Program-made: the position numbers and the translations under genes | Notes under the pieces: generated by a model | The model's input: only the letters and a program-made list of their open reading frames with translations | The model's database searches: none | What the model was told of the DNA's origin: nothing | Source: RYN-230 sp963768945 | Lineage (GTDB): Bacteria; Actinomycetota; Actinomycetes; Streptosporangiales; Streptosporangiaceae | Assembly (NCBI GenBank): GCA_963768945.1 | Contig: CAVYJW010000008.1 | Location: 558,001-622,000, forward strand | DNA: 64,000 nucleotides | Reading direction: 5' to 3' | In this document: piece after piece, positions 24,630-32,683 of the stretch | Layout of the letters: the number at the start of each line of letters is the position of its first letter | Numbering within the stretch: the first letter of the stretch is position 1

Positions 24630-27066
24630 ATGAGCGACGTCGCGGCCGCCACCCCGGGACCCGGTTTTTCGGCGAACGGGGCGGCGGCCCGGCCCGCGAC
24701 CGGTCAGCCCGCGCCGGAACAGCTTGCGCCCGGCCGGGCAGCCCTGGCCGCGATGCTGGAGGCCCGCAGCGTGGCGCTGGTCGGGGCCAGCGCCCGGCCG
24801 GGCAGCCTGGGCGAGCGGATGGTCAGCGAGGTCACCAGGAGCCCGGCACGGCCCGAGGTCTACCTGGTCAACCCCCGGCACGAGCAGCTCGCCGGGCTGC
24901 CGTGCCACGCGTCCCTGGCCGACCTGCCGGGGCCGGTGGACCTGGTCCTGCTGGCCGTCCCGGACCCAGCCGTGGAGGACCAGCTGGCCCTGGCGGCGCA
25001 CCGGGGCGACCGCTCCGCGGTGCTGTTCGGCAGCGCCCACGAGCCGCCCGGCCAGCTCCCGGGCCAGGCAAAGCTAGCCCGGACAGAGCTAGCCCGGACA
25101 GAGCTAGCACAGACTGCAGCTAGCACAGACACAGCTAGCACAGACGCAGCCGACACTGCGCGCCCGGCTGGCTGCCACGGCCCGCGCGGCCGGGATGGCG
25201 GTCTGCGGGGCGGGCTGCATGGGCTTCGTCAACGTGGTGCACGGCCTGCGTGCGGTGGGCTACGTCGAGCCGGATCCGATTCCCCGCGGGCCGGTCGCGC
25301 TGATCACGCACTCGGGCTCGGTGTTCTCCGCGCTGCTGCGCACCCGGCGCCGGCTGGGCTTCACCGTCGCGGTGTCCTCCGGCCAGGAACTGGTCACCAC
25401 CGCGGCCCAGTACGCGGAGTACGCGCTGAGCCTGCCCGAGACCCGGGTGCTGGCCCTGGTCCTGGAGGCCATCCGGGAGCCGGACCGGCTGCGCGCGGTG
25501 CTGGCTGCCGCGAGGCAGCGGGGCATCCCGGTGGTGATGCTGACCGCGGGCCGCTCAGCCGGCGGCCGGGCCCTGGTGTCGGCCCACTCCGGCGCGCTGG
25601 CCACCGCGGACGGCGGCTGGGAGGCACTGGCCGCCGCCTACGGCGTGCACCGGGTCGGTGACCTGGCCGAGATGTGCGACACCCTGGAGCTGTTCGCCCT
25701 TACCGGGACCGCCGGCCCCCAACCACGCCCCGCGCCATCCCGCCCCGGCTCCGCCACCCCCACCCCCCCGCCAGCCACCCTCCTCAACCCCACCCCCGTC
25801 AGCCCCAGCCCCCCGCCAGCCACCCCTCTCAACCCCACCCCCCTCAACCCCAGCAGTCACAACGGTCTCGGCAGCCCCGCCGTCCGCACGGGCATCGCGA
25901 CCGTGCATGACTCCGGGCTGGAACGGGCCCACGTGGCGGACGTGGCCGACGAGCTGGGCGTGCCGTTCGCGGCGATCAGCGCGGCGACCGCGGCCCGGCT
26001 GGCCGCCCTGCTCGACCCTGGCCTGGAGCCCGCCAACCCGCTCGACGTGTGGGGCACCGGCGCCCGCGCCGAGGAGCAGCTGTCTGGCTCGCTGGCGGCG
26101 CTGGCTGGCGACCCGGCGGTGCGCGCGGTGGCGCTCGCCGTCAACCTGGTGCACGAGTTCGACGGCGATCAGTCCTACCCGCTCGCGGTGATCGAGACCG
26201 CCCGCCGCACCAGTAAGCCGGTCGTGGTGCTCAGCAACGTGCCCGCCGCTATCGACGCGGACACCGCCGACGGCCTGCGGCTGGCCGGCATCCCGGTGCT
26301 GGAGGGCACCCGGAGCGGCCTCCTGGCGCTAAAGCATCTTCTCGACCACAACGCGGACCCCGATCCTCCCGTCCCGGCCGCCGCGGCGGACGAGGCCCGG
26401 CAGGAGCGCTGGACCCAGGTGATCACGGGCGGCGAGGCGCACGGCGCGCGGCTGGAGGAACTGCTCCGCGACTACGGCATCCCGGCGGCCCGGACCCGCG
26501 CGGCGGACAGCACTGACGGGGCGCTCGCCGCAGCGGCGAAGATCGGCTACCCAGTGGTCCTCAAGACGGGCGAGCCCGGGATCGCGCACAAGTCGGACGC
26601 GGGCGGCGTCGTGCTCGGCTTGGGTGACCCGGATGCGCTGCGGGCCGCCTACCAGGACCTGGCCGGGCGGCTCGGCCCCCGCGTCCTGGTCTGCGAGACG
26701 ATCCCGGCGGGCCCGGAACTGTCGCTCGGCCTGGCCCGGGACCCCGAGCTGGGCCCGCTGCTGGTGGTTGGCGCGGGCGGTCTGCTGGTGGAGTTGCTCG
26801 CCGACCGGGCCGTGGCGCTGCCCCCGGTCAGCCCGGGCCAGGCGCGCGGGATGCTGGGCACGCTCCGGGTGGCCCGGCTGCTGGCCGGAGTGCGCGGCCA
26901 GCCCCCGGCGGACCTGGACGCGGTCGCGGCCGCGATCACCGGCCTTTCCCAGCTCGCCGCCGAACTGGGCGGCGAGCTGGAGGCAGTGGACATCAACCCG
27001 CTGATCTGCGGCCCGGCCGGTGCGGTCGCGGTGGATGCCCTGGTCATCCCGCGTCAACCCGGCTAG
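24630..27066 (+). pseudogene. ADP-forming acyl-CoA synthetase, frameshifted in a 15-nt repeat
   Basis: Read as one gene with one base removed near 25115, this is an 811-residue acetate-CoA ligase (ADP-forming)-like protein. Order: CoA-binding domain (ARSVALVGASARPGSLGERM), ligase-CoA flavodoxin-like part (GPVALITHSGSVFSALL; active-site His region SAHSGALATADGGWEAL), a proline-rich linker (about 25715-25860), then an ATP-grasp domain (YPVVLKTGEPGIAHKSDAGG). The frame beginning at ATG 24630 is lost inside a run of five 15-nt units, the third of which is 16 nt. Downstream coding resumes without stops. Either it is a true frameshift, a reversible repeat change or an assembly error. It follows the flavoprotein gene by 28 bases. 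Confidence 0.8.
25072..25147 (+). repeat. 15-nt tandem repeat with one 16-nt unit
   Basis: Units: 25072-25086, 25087-25101, 25102-25117 (16 nt, AGCTAGCACAGACTGC), 25118-25132 and 25133-25147. Each begins AGCTAGC. The extra T in unit 3 accounts exactly for the frame change between the two halves of the synthetase gene. Confidence 0.9.
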
Positions 27067-27124
27067 GCCGGGCTACGCGGGCGTGGGGTGACCACGACCA
27101 CCCGGCCCGGTACCCTGACCGGGT

Positions 27125-27664
27125 TCAGCGCCCTGACCGGCCCGGCGTCGCCCAGCGCAGCGGAAACCGGTTCAGCGCAACTCCACGCACCGGTCCCCAG
27201 GCGTTGATGACCTGCTGGAAAGCCCTGGGCAGCCTGGACTGCGTGCACCTGCCCTTCGAATTCCGGGCGAGCACAGCCCGGACCCGGCTCGTGTACTTTC
27301 CCCGGCCACTGATATGCCGGTACCGGCCGGTCCCGTGCCCCAGCCGGTAAGTGCCGTGCTCTACGACGGTGAAAAGGCAGCTATTCCGGTTGAGCTGGGC
27401 CACCGAACTGGTGCGGTGATGTGCGGCCTGGAATGTTCCGCGCGGAAAGCGGATAAGCCCCGAATTAATGTTGATCGTCCCGCCCGTGGTGAAGACTCCC
27501 CAGGCGATGGCGCTGGCCCGGGGGGAAGACGCGGATGCGCTCACGAACCGGAAGTGCTCTGTCTTGCTGGCCACGGTGCTGGCACTGGCGGCGGTGACGC
27601 TGCTGCCCGCGACCGCCGCGGCGAGCGAAAGTGCGCCGGCCGCCGCCCCGAAAGCTTTGCGCAT
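27125..27664 (-). CDS. Secreted protein, possible allene-oxide-cyclase-barrel-like
   Basis: A 179-residue exported protein. A signal peptide (MRKAFGAAAGALSLAAAVAG, cleavage near ASA at about 30) precedes a beta-rich domain with TEHFRFVSASASS, SCLFTVVEHGTYRLGHGTGR and YRHISGRGKYTSRVRAVLA. The GTGRYxxISGxGxYT pattern is shared with small secreted AOC-barrel/dirigent-like proteins of actinobacteria. Start ATG 27664 follows AGGGGG; ATG 27679 is in frame but without a site. It stands alone, convergent with the synthetase. Biochemical function unknown. Confidence 0.65.
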   Translation of the reverse strand: MRKAFGAAAGALSLAAAVAGSSVTAASASTVASKTEHFRFVSASASSPRASAIAWGVFTTGGTININSGLIRFPRGTFQAAHHRTSSVAQLNRNSCLFTVVEHGTYRLGHGTGRYRHISGRGKYTSRVRAVLARNSKGRCTQSRLPRAFQQVINAWGPVRGVALNRFPLRWATPGRSGR

Positions 27665-28002
27665 GGTGCCCCCTGTCATTGAGTACGGCTGATTGCGGGG
27701 GGACATTAGCACGCCCGGTGAGTGGCCATCCTGGAAATGGCCGTCACTTGCGCAGCCGATTTCCTGGGCGGGCGGAGCACTTTTCCGCACTAATACGGTG
27801 CATCATTTTATTTAGGTCTGAGGACCGGCTCACCCACGATCCCCCGCATCTTCACGGGGAAGCCACCGTGGGCGGGTGCACCACCCCGCCGCCGGGCCCC
27901 CGGAAACAACCGCCGGGCGGCCAGGGCGGGACCGCAGCCGGAAGAAGCGGCGCGGCCGGATGACCCGCCCAGGGTCAGCGCCCGCCCCGGCGGCCCCCCG
28001 GG
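27665..28002. other. Intergenic region: promoter of the secreted protein and a GC-rich repeat
   Basis: No gene seen. Around 27780-27820 the sequence becomes A+T rich (TTTTATTTAG), which suggests the promoter of the minus-strand secreted protein. An inverted repeat GGCCAT/ATGGCC lies near 27725-27745. From about 27970 a unit of roughly 27 nt (GGGTCAGCGCCCGCC...) is repeated into the 3' end of the next gene at 28003-28035. Confidence 0.4.
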
Positions 28003-29649
28003 TCAGCGCCCGCCCCGGCGGCCCCCCCGGGTCAGCGCCGCCGCCCGCTGCCGTAGCCGGTCGGCCCTGCGGTCGGCGAGGACCTGGCGGACCACGTTGC
28101 GGCCCGGGATGCCGGTGACCCCGCCGCCCCCGTGGGTGGCCGACCCCGCCTGGTACAGCCCGGCCACGGGGGTGCGCAAGTCCGCGTAGCCGGCCGCGGG
28201 CCGGGCGTGGAACATCTGCCCCAGGCTGAGCTCGCCGTGGAAGATGTTCCCGCCGACCAGGCCGTACTCCTCCTGCATGCGGTGCGGCCCGATCACCTGC
28301 CGGTGCAGCACCGAGCTGGTGAACCCGGGCGCGACCTGCTCCATCCGGGCGATGACCCGGTCGGCGTAGGCCTCCAGGTCGGCCTCGTGCGGCTCGGCGG
28401 CCCAGCCGTGCGGCACCCACTGGGTGAACATGGACATGACGTGCTTCCCGGACGGGGCGAGCGAGTCGTCGAACACGCTGGGGATGCAGATGTCCGCGAA
28501 CGGCCGGTCCGACGGATGGCCTGCGACCGCTTGCTGGAACGCGGTCTCGATGTCGTCCAGGCTCTCGGCCAGGACGATCGTGCCGCCGTGGATCTGCGGG
28601 TCAGGCTGAGGGTGGCTGGTGAACACGGGCAGCCGGTCCAGGGCCAGGTTGATCTTGACGGTGCCGCTGCGAGTCTGCCAGCGGCGGATGTCTGCGACGA
28701 AGTCGACGGGCAGCACCGCCGGGTCGAGCAGCCGCAGGAACGAGATCTGGGGATGCGCGGTGGTGATGACCGTGCCCGCGTCGATCTCCTCGCCGCTGGC
28801 CAGCGTCACGCCCGCCACCCGCCCGTCGCGGGTGCGGATCTCACCGACGGGCGCCCCGGTGCGGATCTCGGCGCCGAAGGACCGGGCCGCCGCGGCCAGC
28901 GCGGCGCTCACTCCGCCCATCCCCCCGCGCGGGAACCCCCAGGCGCCGGACTGCCCGTCCACGCCGCCGATGTGGTGGTGCAGCATCACGTATGCGGTGC
29001 CGGCCGAGCGCGGCCCGGCCCAGGTACCGATGACCCCGGACACCGAGAGCAGGCCGAGCATGGCGTCGCTGGAGAAGTACTCCTCGATGAGGTCGGCGAT
29101 GCTGCCGGCGAGCAGCCGGGTGACGTCCACCATGCCCCGCTCGTCCAGCCCGCGCAGATGGCGCAGCAGCAGTCCCTGCCGCCACAGATCCAGCGGACGC
29201 CGTGAGCCGAGCCGGGGCGGCACCTCGTCCAGCAGGGGGCCGAGCACCTGGCCGAGAGCGGCGAGGTGGGCCTCGTAGCGCGGGTAAGCGTCCGCGTCCG
29301 ACGCGGAGAACTTGGCGATCTCGGCGTGCCGCTGCGCCGGGTCGCCGGGCAGCCGCAGGTAGCGGCCGTCGGCGCGGGGCGCGAAGTACGGTCCCTGCGG
29401 GAACACGTGGTAGCCGTGCCGGTCCAGGCCGAGGTCGGCGACCAGGCCGGGGGGCAGCAGCGAGACCACGTAGGACAGGGAGGTCACGGTGTAGTCCGGG
29501 CCGAACGGGTGCTCGCTGACCGCCGCGCCGCCGACCACCGGCCGGCGCTCGCAGACGGTCACGTCCAGCCCGGTCCTGGCCAGGTAGGCGGCGGCCACCA
29601 GCCCGTTGTGCCCGCCCCCGATCACCACGACATCGCGGCCTGCGCTCAC
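28003..29649 (-). CDS. PYROXD2/phytoene-desaturase-like FAD oxidoreductase (paralogue B)
   Basis: A 548-residue close relative of the protein at 22907: VVVIGGGHNGLVAAAYLART at the N-terminus, GGAAVSEHPFGPDYTVTSLS, EEYGLVGGNIFHGELSLGQM and the closing GLYQAGSATHGGGGVTGIPG. Start GTG 29649 has GGGAGG upstream and overlaps the Rieske oxygenase stop by GTGA, so the two are coupled. The pair likely acts on one substrate or on successive intermediates. The last codons run into a GC-rich tandem repeat. Confidence 0.75.
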   Translation of the reverse strand: MSAGRDVVVIGGGHNGLVAAAYLARTGLDVTVCERRPVVGGAAVSEHPFGPDYTVTSLSYVVSLLPPGLVADLGLDRHGYHVFPQGPYFAPRADGRYLRLPGDPAQRHAEIAKFSASDADAYPRYEAHLAALGQVLGPLLDEVPPRLGSRRPLDLWRQGLLLRHLRGLDERGMVDVTRLLAGSIADLIEEYFSSDAMLGLLSVSGVIGTWAGPRSAGTAYVMLHHHIGGVDGQSGAWGFPRGGMGGVSAALAAAARSFGAEIRTGAPVGEIRTRDGRVAGVTLASGEEIDAGTVITTAHPQISFLRLLDPAVLPVDFVADIRRWQTRSGTVKINLALDRLPVFTSHPQPDPQIHGGTIVLAESLDDIETAFQQAVAGHPSDRPFADICIPSVFDDSLAPSGKHVMSMFTQWVPHGWAAEPHEADLEAYADRVIARMEQVAPGFTSSVLHRQVIGPHRMQEEYGLVGGNIFHGELSLGQMFHARPAAGYADLRTPVAGLYQAGSATHGGGGVTGIPGRNVVRQVLADRRADRLRQRAAALTRGGRRGGR

Positions 29650-31166
29650 CGGAGCCTCCCATCTTCGGCAGTTTCGTCCCTGGTGGTCCTGTCCTGCCCG
29701 GGCGCCGGGCCGCTCATGTCCAGCCGCGCGGTCACGTAGCGGCCGACGTCTGCGCTGGGCTGCTCCATCGGCGCCAGGTAGCCGACGGAGAACCGGCGCG
29801 AGCTCATGCCGTCCTGGACCTGCTCGCAGATGGACCAGTCCTGGCGGTTGACCAGGTCCCAGAAGCCGACCGCGTCGGAGGGGTCGAAATCCGGGCGGGC
29901 TAGCTCGTCCGGGTGGAACAGGAAGTCGCAGAGCACCGTGGTCTGCCCGGCGGAGCGGGGCCACACGGTGAACGCGGCCACGTGGTCGGCGGACAGGCTG
30001 AGCATGAGGTTGGGCAGCACCAGCTCGCCGAAGTGCCGGGTACGCTCCGCCCCGGACAGGCCGGGGAACGGCGCGCGGCGCGTGGTCCCGGTCGAGGTGA
30101 ACGTGGTAGCGCCAGGGCGGTGGGGGATCCCGGCCTCCCAGTCGAGATCGCCGCCGCCACGGCGAAAGGCCGGCACCAGCTGGCACAGCTCGGGGTGGAC
30201 CGGCCCGCAGTGGTAGCACTCGTTGTAGTTCTCCAGGATGACCTTCCAGTTGGCGGCCACGTCGTAGTGCAGCCGGGCCCCGGCGCGCAGGCCAGCCAGG
30301 GGGTATCTGGCCACCCGGGCCGGGATCTCCCCGAGCGTAGTCTCCAGCGGATCCGCCGGATCGGGGCCGGCGGGCGGCTCGAGCCGGGCGAACACGAACC
30401 CGCCCCAGGTACTCACCTCCACCGGGTGCAGCGACAGCGCCGCGCGGTGGTCACGCAGCGCGGGCAGGAACGGGGCGGCGCGCAGCGTCCCATCCAGCGC
30501 GTATGTCCAGGAGTGGTACGGGCAGCGGATTCTGCCAGGGAACCGGCCGGTGGCCACCGGCCCGGCCGACCGGCCGGCGATGGGCGTCCCGGCCGTAGAC
30601 GTGGTGGCGGCGCGCAGGCCGGCCGTCGATGGCGCGGCGACAGGCAGGCCCGCCGTCGATCGCGCAGCGACAGGCAGGCCCGCCGTCGATCGCGCAGCGA
30701 CGGGCAGGCCGGCCGCGGGCTGCTCCCCGGGCCGGGGCACCAGCCGCGCGCCCCGGTGCCGGCACAGGTTGTAGTAGCCAGCCAGGCCGCCGTCCTCGGT
30801 CCGGGCCACGATGACGCTCTCCCCGCACACCTCGGCGGTCAGGTAGCAGCCTGGCTCGGTGAGGCCGTCGGCGCGGCCGACGCAGAACCAGCTGGGCACC
30901 AGCACCCGGTCTCGTTCGCGGTCGAACTCGGCCTCGCTGGTATAGCTGCGGCCGGGCAGGCTCCGCTGCAGCGGCACGCCGCCGTCCCCTGCCACGCCGC
31001 CGTCCCCTGCCACGCCGCCGTCCCCTGCCACGCCGCCGTCCCCTGCCACACCCATGTCTTCTGCCACATAGCCGTCTTCCGCCACGCTCATGTCTTCTGC
31101 CACGTTTACCTCGCCCGGCGCACCTGGCACACCCGCCTCCCCTGGCATGTCTGCCTCGTATGCCAC
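29646..31166 (-). CDS. Rieske oxygenase alpha subunit with expanded Rieske loop and repeat N-terminus
   Basis: A 506-residue aromatic-ring-hydroxylating/quaternary-amine-type oxygenase. The Rieske cluster ligands are CRH in YNLCRHRGARLVP and CPYH in IRCPYHSWTYALDG. Between them are about 77 residues instead of the usual 15-20, filled with AARSTAGLPV-type repeats. The catalytic iron site ENYNECYHCGPVHPELC is normal. The N-terminus carries VAGDGG repeats encoded by four 18-nt units. Start GTG 31166 has GAGGAGG upstream; ATG 31148 also fits. It sits 11 bases after the DAO gene stop and is coupled to paralogue B. Electron-transfer partner not seen. Confidence 0.8.
   Translation of the reverse strand: MAYEADMPGEAGVPGAPGEVNVAEDMSVAEDGYVAEDMGVAGDGGVAGDGGVAGDGGVAGDGGVPLQRSLPGRSYTSEAEFDRERDRVLVPSWFCVGRADGLTEPGCYLTAEVCGESVIVARTEDGGLAGYYNLCRHRGARLVPRPGEQPAAGLPVAARSTAGLPVAARSTAGLPVAAPSTAGLRAATTSTAGTPIAGRSAGPVATGRFPGRIRCPYHSWTYALDGTLRAAPFLPALRDHRAALSLHPVEVSTWGGFVFARLEPPAGPDPADPLETTLGEIPARVARYPLAGLRAGARLHYDVAANWKVILENYNECYHCGPVHPELCQLVPAFRRGGGDLDWEAGIPHRPGATTFTSTGTTRRAPFPGLSGAERTRHFGELVLPNLMLSLSADHVAAFTVWPRSAGQTTVLCDFLFHPDELARPDFDPSDAVGFWDLVNRQDWSICEQVQDGMSSRRFSVGYLAPMEQPSADVGRYVTARLDMSGPAPGQDRTTRDETAEDGRLR
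30619..30708 (-). repeat. 30-nt tandem repeat in the Rieske loop
   Basis: Three units, 30619-30648, 30649-30678 and 30679-30708; the last two are nearly identical. They encode a ten-residue block containing STAGLPVAA. The frame is kept. Confidence 0.85.
30975..31046 (-). repeat. 18-nt tandem repeat in the Rieske gene N-terminus
   Basis: Four identical units of CACGCCGCCGTCCCCTGC encode repeated VAGDGG/GVAGDG. More diverged copies continue to about 31130 as VAEDM/VAEDG. Confidence 0.9.
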
Positions 31167-31177
31167 GCCCCGCCTCC

Positions 31178-32683
31178 TCAGTCGTCCGAGTACGGGTGCG
31201 GGGGCGACACGGACCGTCCCTCGGCGAACCGGCCCGGCCGGAACGGGGTGATGTCCACGCTGCCTGCGACCGGATGACCGGTGACCAGGGCCGCGACGGC
31301 CTCGCCGACCGCCGGGGAGATCTTGAATCCGGTGCCGGAGAACCCGGCCGCCAGCACCAGCCCGGACAGGCCAGGCAGTTCGCCGAGCATCGGCCGTCCG
31401 TCCGGGGTCATGTCGTACACGCCGGTAACGCCGCGCGCAATGCCCGCGTCGGCCAGCGCCGGCACCCGCCTGGCCGCCGCACCCACCAGCTCCGCCAGCC
31501 CCTCCCCGGCCCTCATCATCGTGGAGCGTTTTGCGTCGCCGGCGGCGCAAAACGCTCCACGTTGCGCTCCGCCAGCGTCGGCTGCGGCGCGGGCAGCCAC
31601 GGCTGGAGGGGCCACGGTGTCCGGGTCGACGCCGCGGGGACCGGTGAAGCTGCCCACCAGCGTCATGAGGCCGCCCGCCTCCGGCCGGAAGTAAGTCTGG
31701 GTGGTGGAGTCGATGCAGGCCACCGGGGTGCCCTGGCCCGGTGCGTGGCTGAGCACCGCGACCTGGTGGAACTCGGTCTCGATCGGCAGGTCCACCCTGA
31801 TGCTGGCCAGCAGGGCCGGGGACCACACCCCGGCCGCCGCCACTACGACCCCGGCGTACTCGGGCCCGTCCGGGGTCTGGATGCCGGTCACCCGGTCACC
31901 CTCACGCAGCAGCGACGCAACCGGCGTGTGCGGGCGGTAGCGCACCCCCCGCTCCCGCGCCGCGGCCAGCAGGTCGCCGGCGACCAGCGCGCCGTCCCCG
32001 TAGCCGCCGTCTGGCTCCCAGGCCACCTCGGTCAGGTCATCGGTGCGCAATCCTGCGGCGAGCGCGGCGAAGTCACGGGCCGCCAGCACCTCGGCGCGGG
32101 CGCCGCAGTCGCGCTGCATGGCGACATTGGCCCGCAGCGCCTGCTCCTCGCCGGGCAGGACAATGCGGGCGAACCCGGTGCGGCGGACGAACGGCGGACG
32201 GCCGGTCAGCTCGGTCCAGGACCCGAACATCCGGTCACTGCGCACGGCCAGCTCGACTTCGGGACGGAACGTGTAGTGCATCCGGATCATCGCCGACGAC
32301 CGGCTGCTCATGCCCGATCCGGCCGTGCCGCGGTCCACCACGAGCACGTCACCGGCCCCGAGCCGGCTGAGGTGAAACGCGGTGGCCGCGCCGGCCACCC
32401 CGGCACCCACCACGATCACGTCGGCGCTCATGCGATGTGTCCCGCGGGTGGGATGCGTCCTGTGGGTGGGATGCATCCTGTGAGTGGGATGCGTCCTGTG
32501 AGTGGGATGCGTCCTGTGAGTGGGATGCGTCCTGTGAGTGGGATGCGTCCTGTGAGTGGGATGCGTTCCTGTGGGTGCGATGCGTTCCGTGGGTGCGATG
32601 CGTTCCGTGGGTGCGATGCGTTCCGTGGGTGAGATGTGCCCGGCGCGCTTCCGGGGGCTTCGCAGGCGCTCCAAGTCGCTCAC
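31178..32683 (-). CDS. DAO-type FAD oxidoreductase with repeat-encoded N-terminal extension
   Basis: A flavoprotein of the D-amino-acid-oxidase/sarcosine-oxidase-like family. The core begins MSADVIVVGAGVAGAATAFH and ends SGTGFKISPAVGEAVAALVT. The start GTG 32683 has an ideal GGAGGAGG site and overlaps the previous stop by GTGA. It gives 501 residues, of which the first 84 are mainly THPTHR/ERIAPT repeats. ATG 32431 would give the ordinary 417-residue core, but only a weak GGGA precedes it. A 16-bp inverted repeat inserts extra residues (QRGAFCAAGDAKRSTMMR) within the core. It is upstream of the Rieske gene in one operon. Confidence 0.75.
   Translation of the reverse strand: MSDLERLRSPRKRAGHISPTERIAPTERIAPTERIAPTGTHPTHRTHPTHRTHPTHRTHPTHRTHPTHRMHPTHRTHPTRGTHRMSADVIVVGAGVAGAATAFHLSRLGAGDVLVVDRGTAGSGMSSRSSAMIRMHYTFRPEVELAVRSDRMFGSWTELTGRPPFVRRTGFARIVLPGEEQALRANVAMQRDCGARAEVLAARDFAALAAGLRTDDLTEVAWEPDGGYGDGALVAGDLLAAARERGVRYRPHTPVASLLREGDRVTGIQTPDGPEYAGVVVAAAGVWSPALLASIRVDLPIETEFHQVAVLSHAPGQGTPVACIDSTTQTYFRPEAGGLMTLVGSFTGPRGVDPDTVAPPAVAARAAADAGGAQRGAFCAAGDAKRSTMMRAGEGLAELVGAAARRVPALADAGIARGVTGVYDMTPDGRPMLGELPGLSGLVLAAGFSGTGFKISPAVGEAVAALVTGHPVAGSVDITPFRPGRFAEGRSVSPPHPYSDD
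31520..31561. repeat. 16-bp perfect inverted repeat inside a coding region
   Basis: Arms CGTGGAGCGTTTTGCG (31520-31535) and CGCAAAACGCTCCACG (31546-31561) flank a 10-base loop. The TTTT/AAAA core is unlike the surrounding codons. It adds residues in frame to the DAO gene, which looks like insertion of a small palindromic element. Confidence 0.8.
32434..32640. repeat. 18-nt tandem repeat array with one 19-nt unit
   Basis: About eleven units, five of them near-exact copies of ATGCGTCCTGTGAGTGGG, followed by a variant set ATGCGTTCCGTGGGTGCG. One unit at the junction is 19 nt, which changes the reading frame of the repeat from ERIAPT to THPTHR on the minus strand. It lies between the coupled start at 32683 and the alternative start at 32431. 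Confidence 0.85.

Noticed and set aside
32434..32640. The 18-nt array considered as iterons of a plasmid or replication origin.
   Set aside because: No replication gene is nearby, and the array is read in frame from a coupled start in the oxidoreductase gene.
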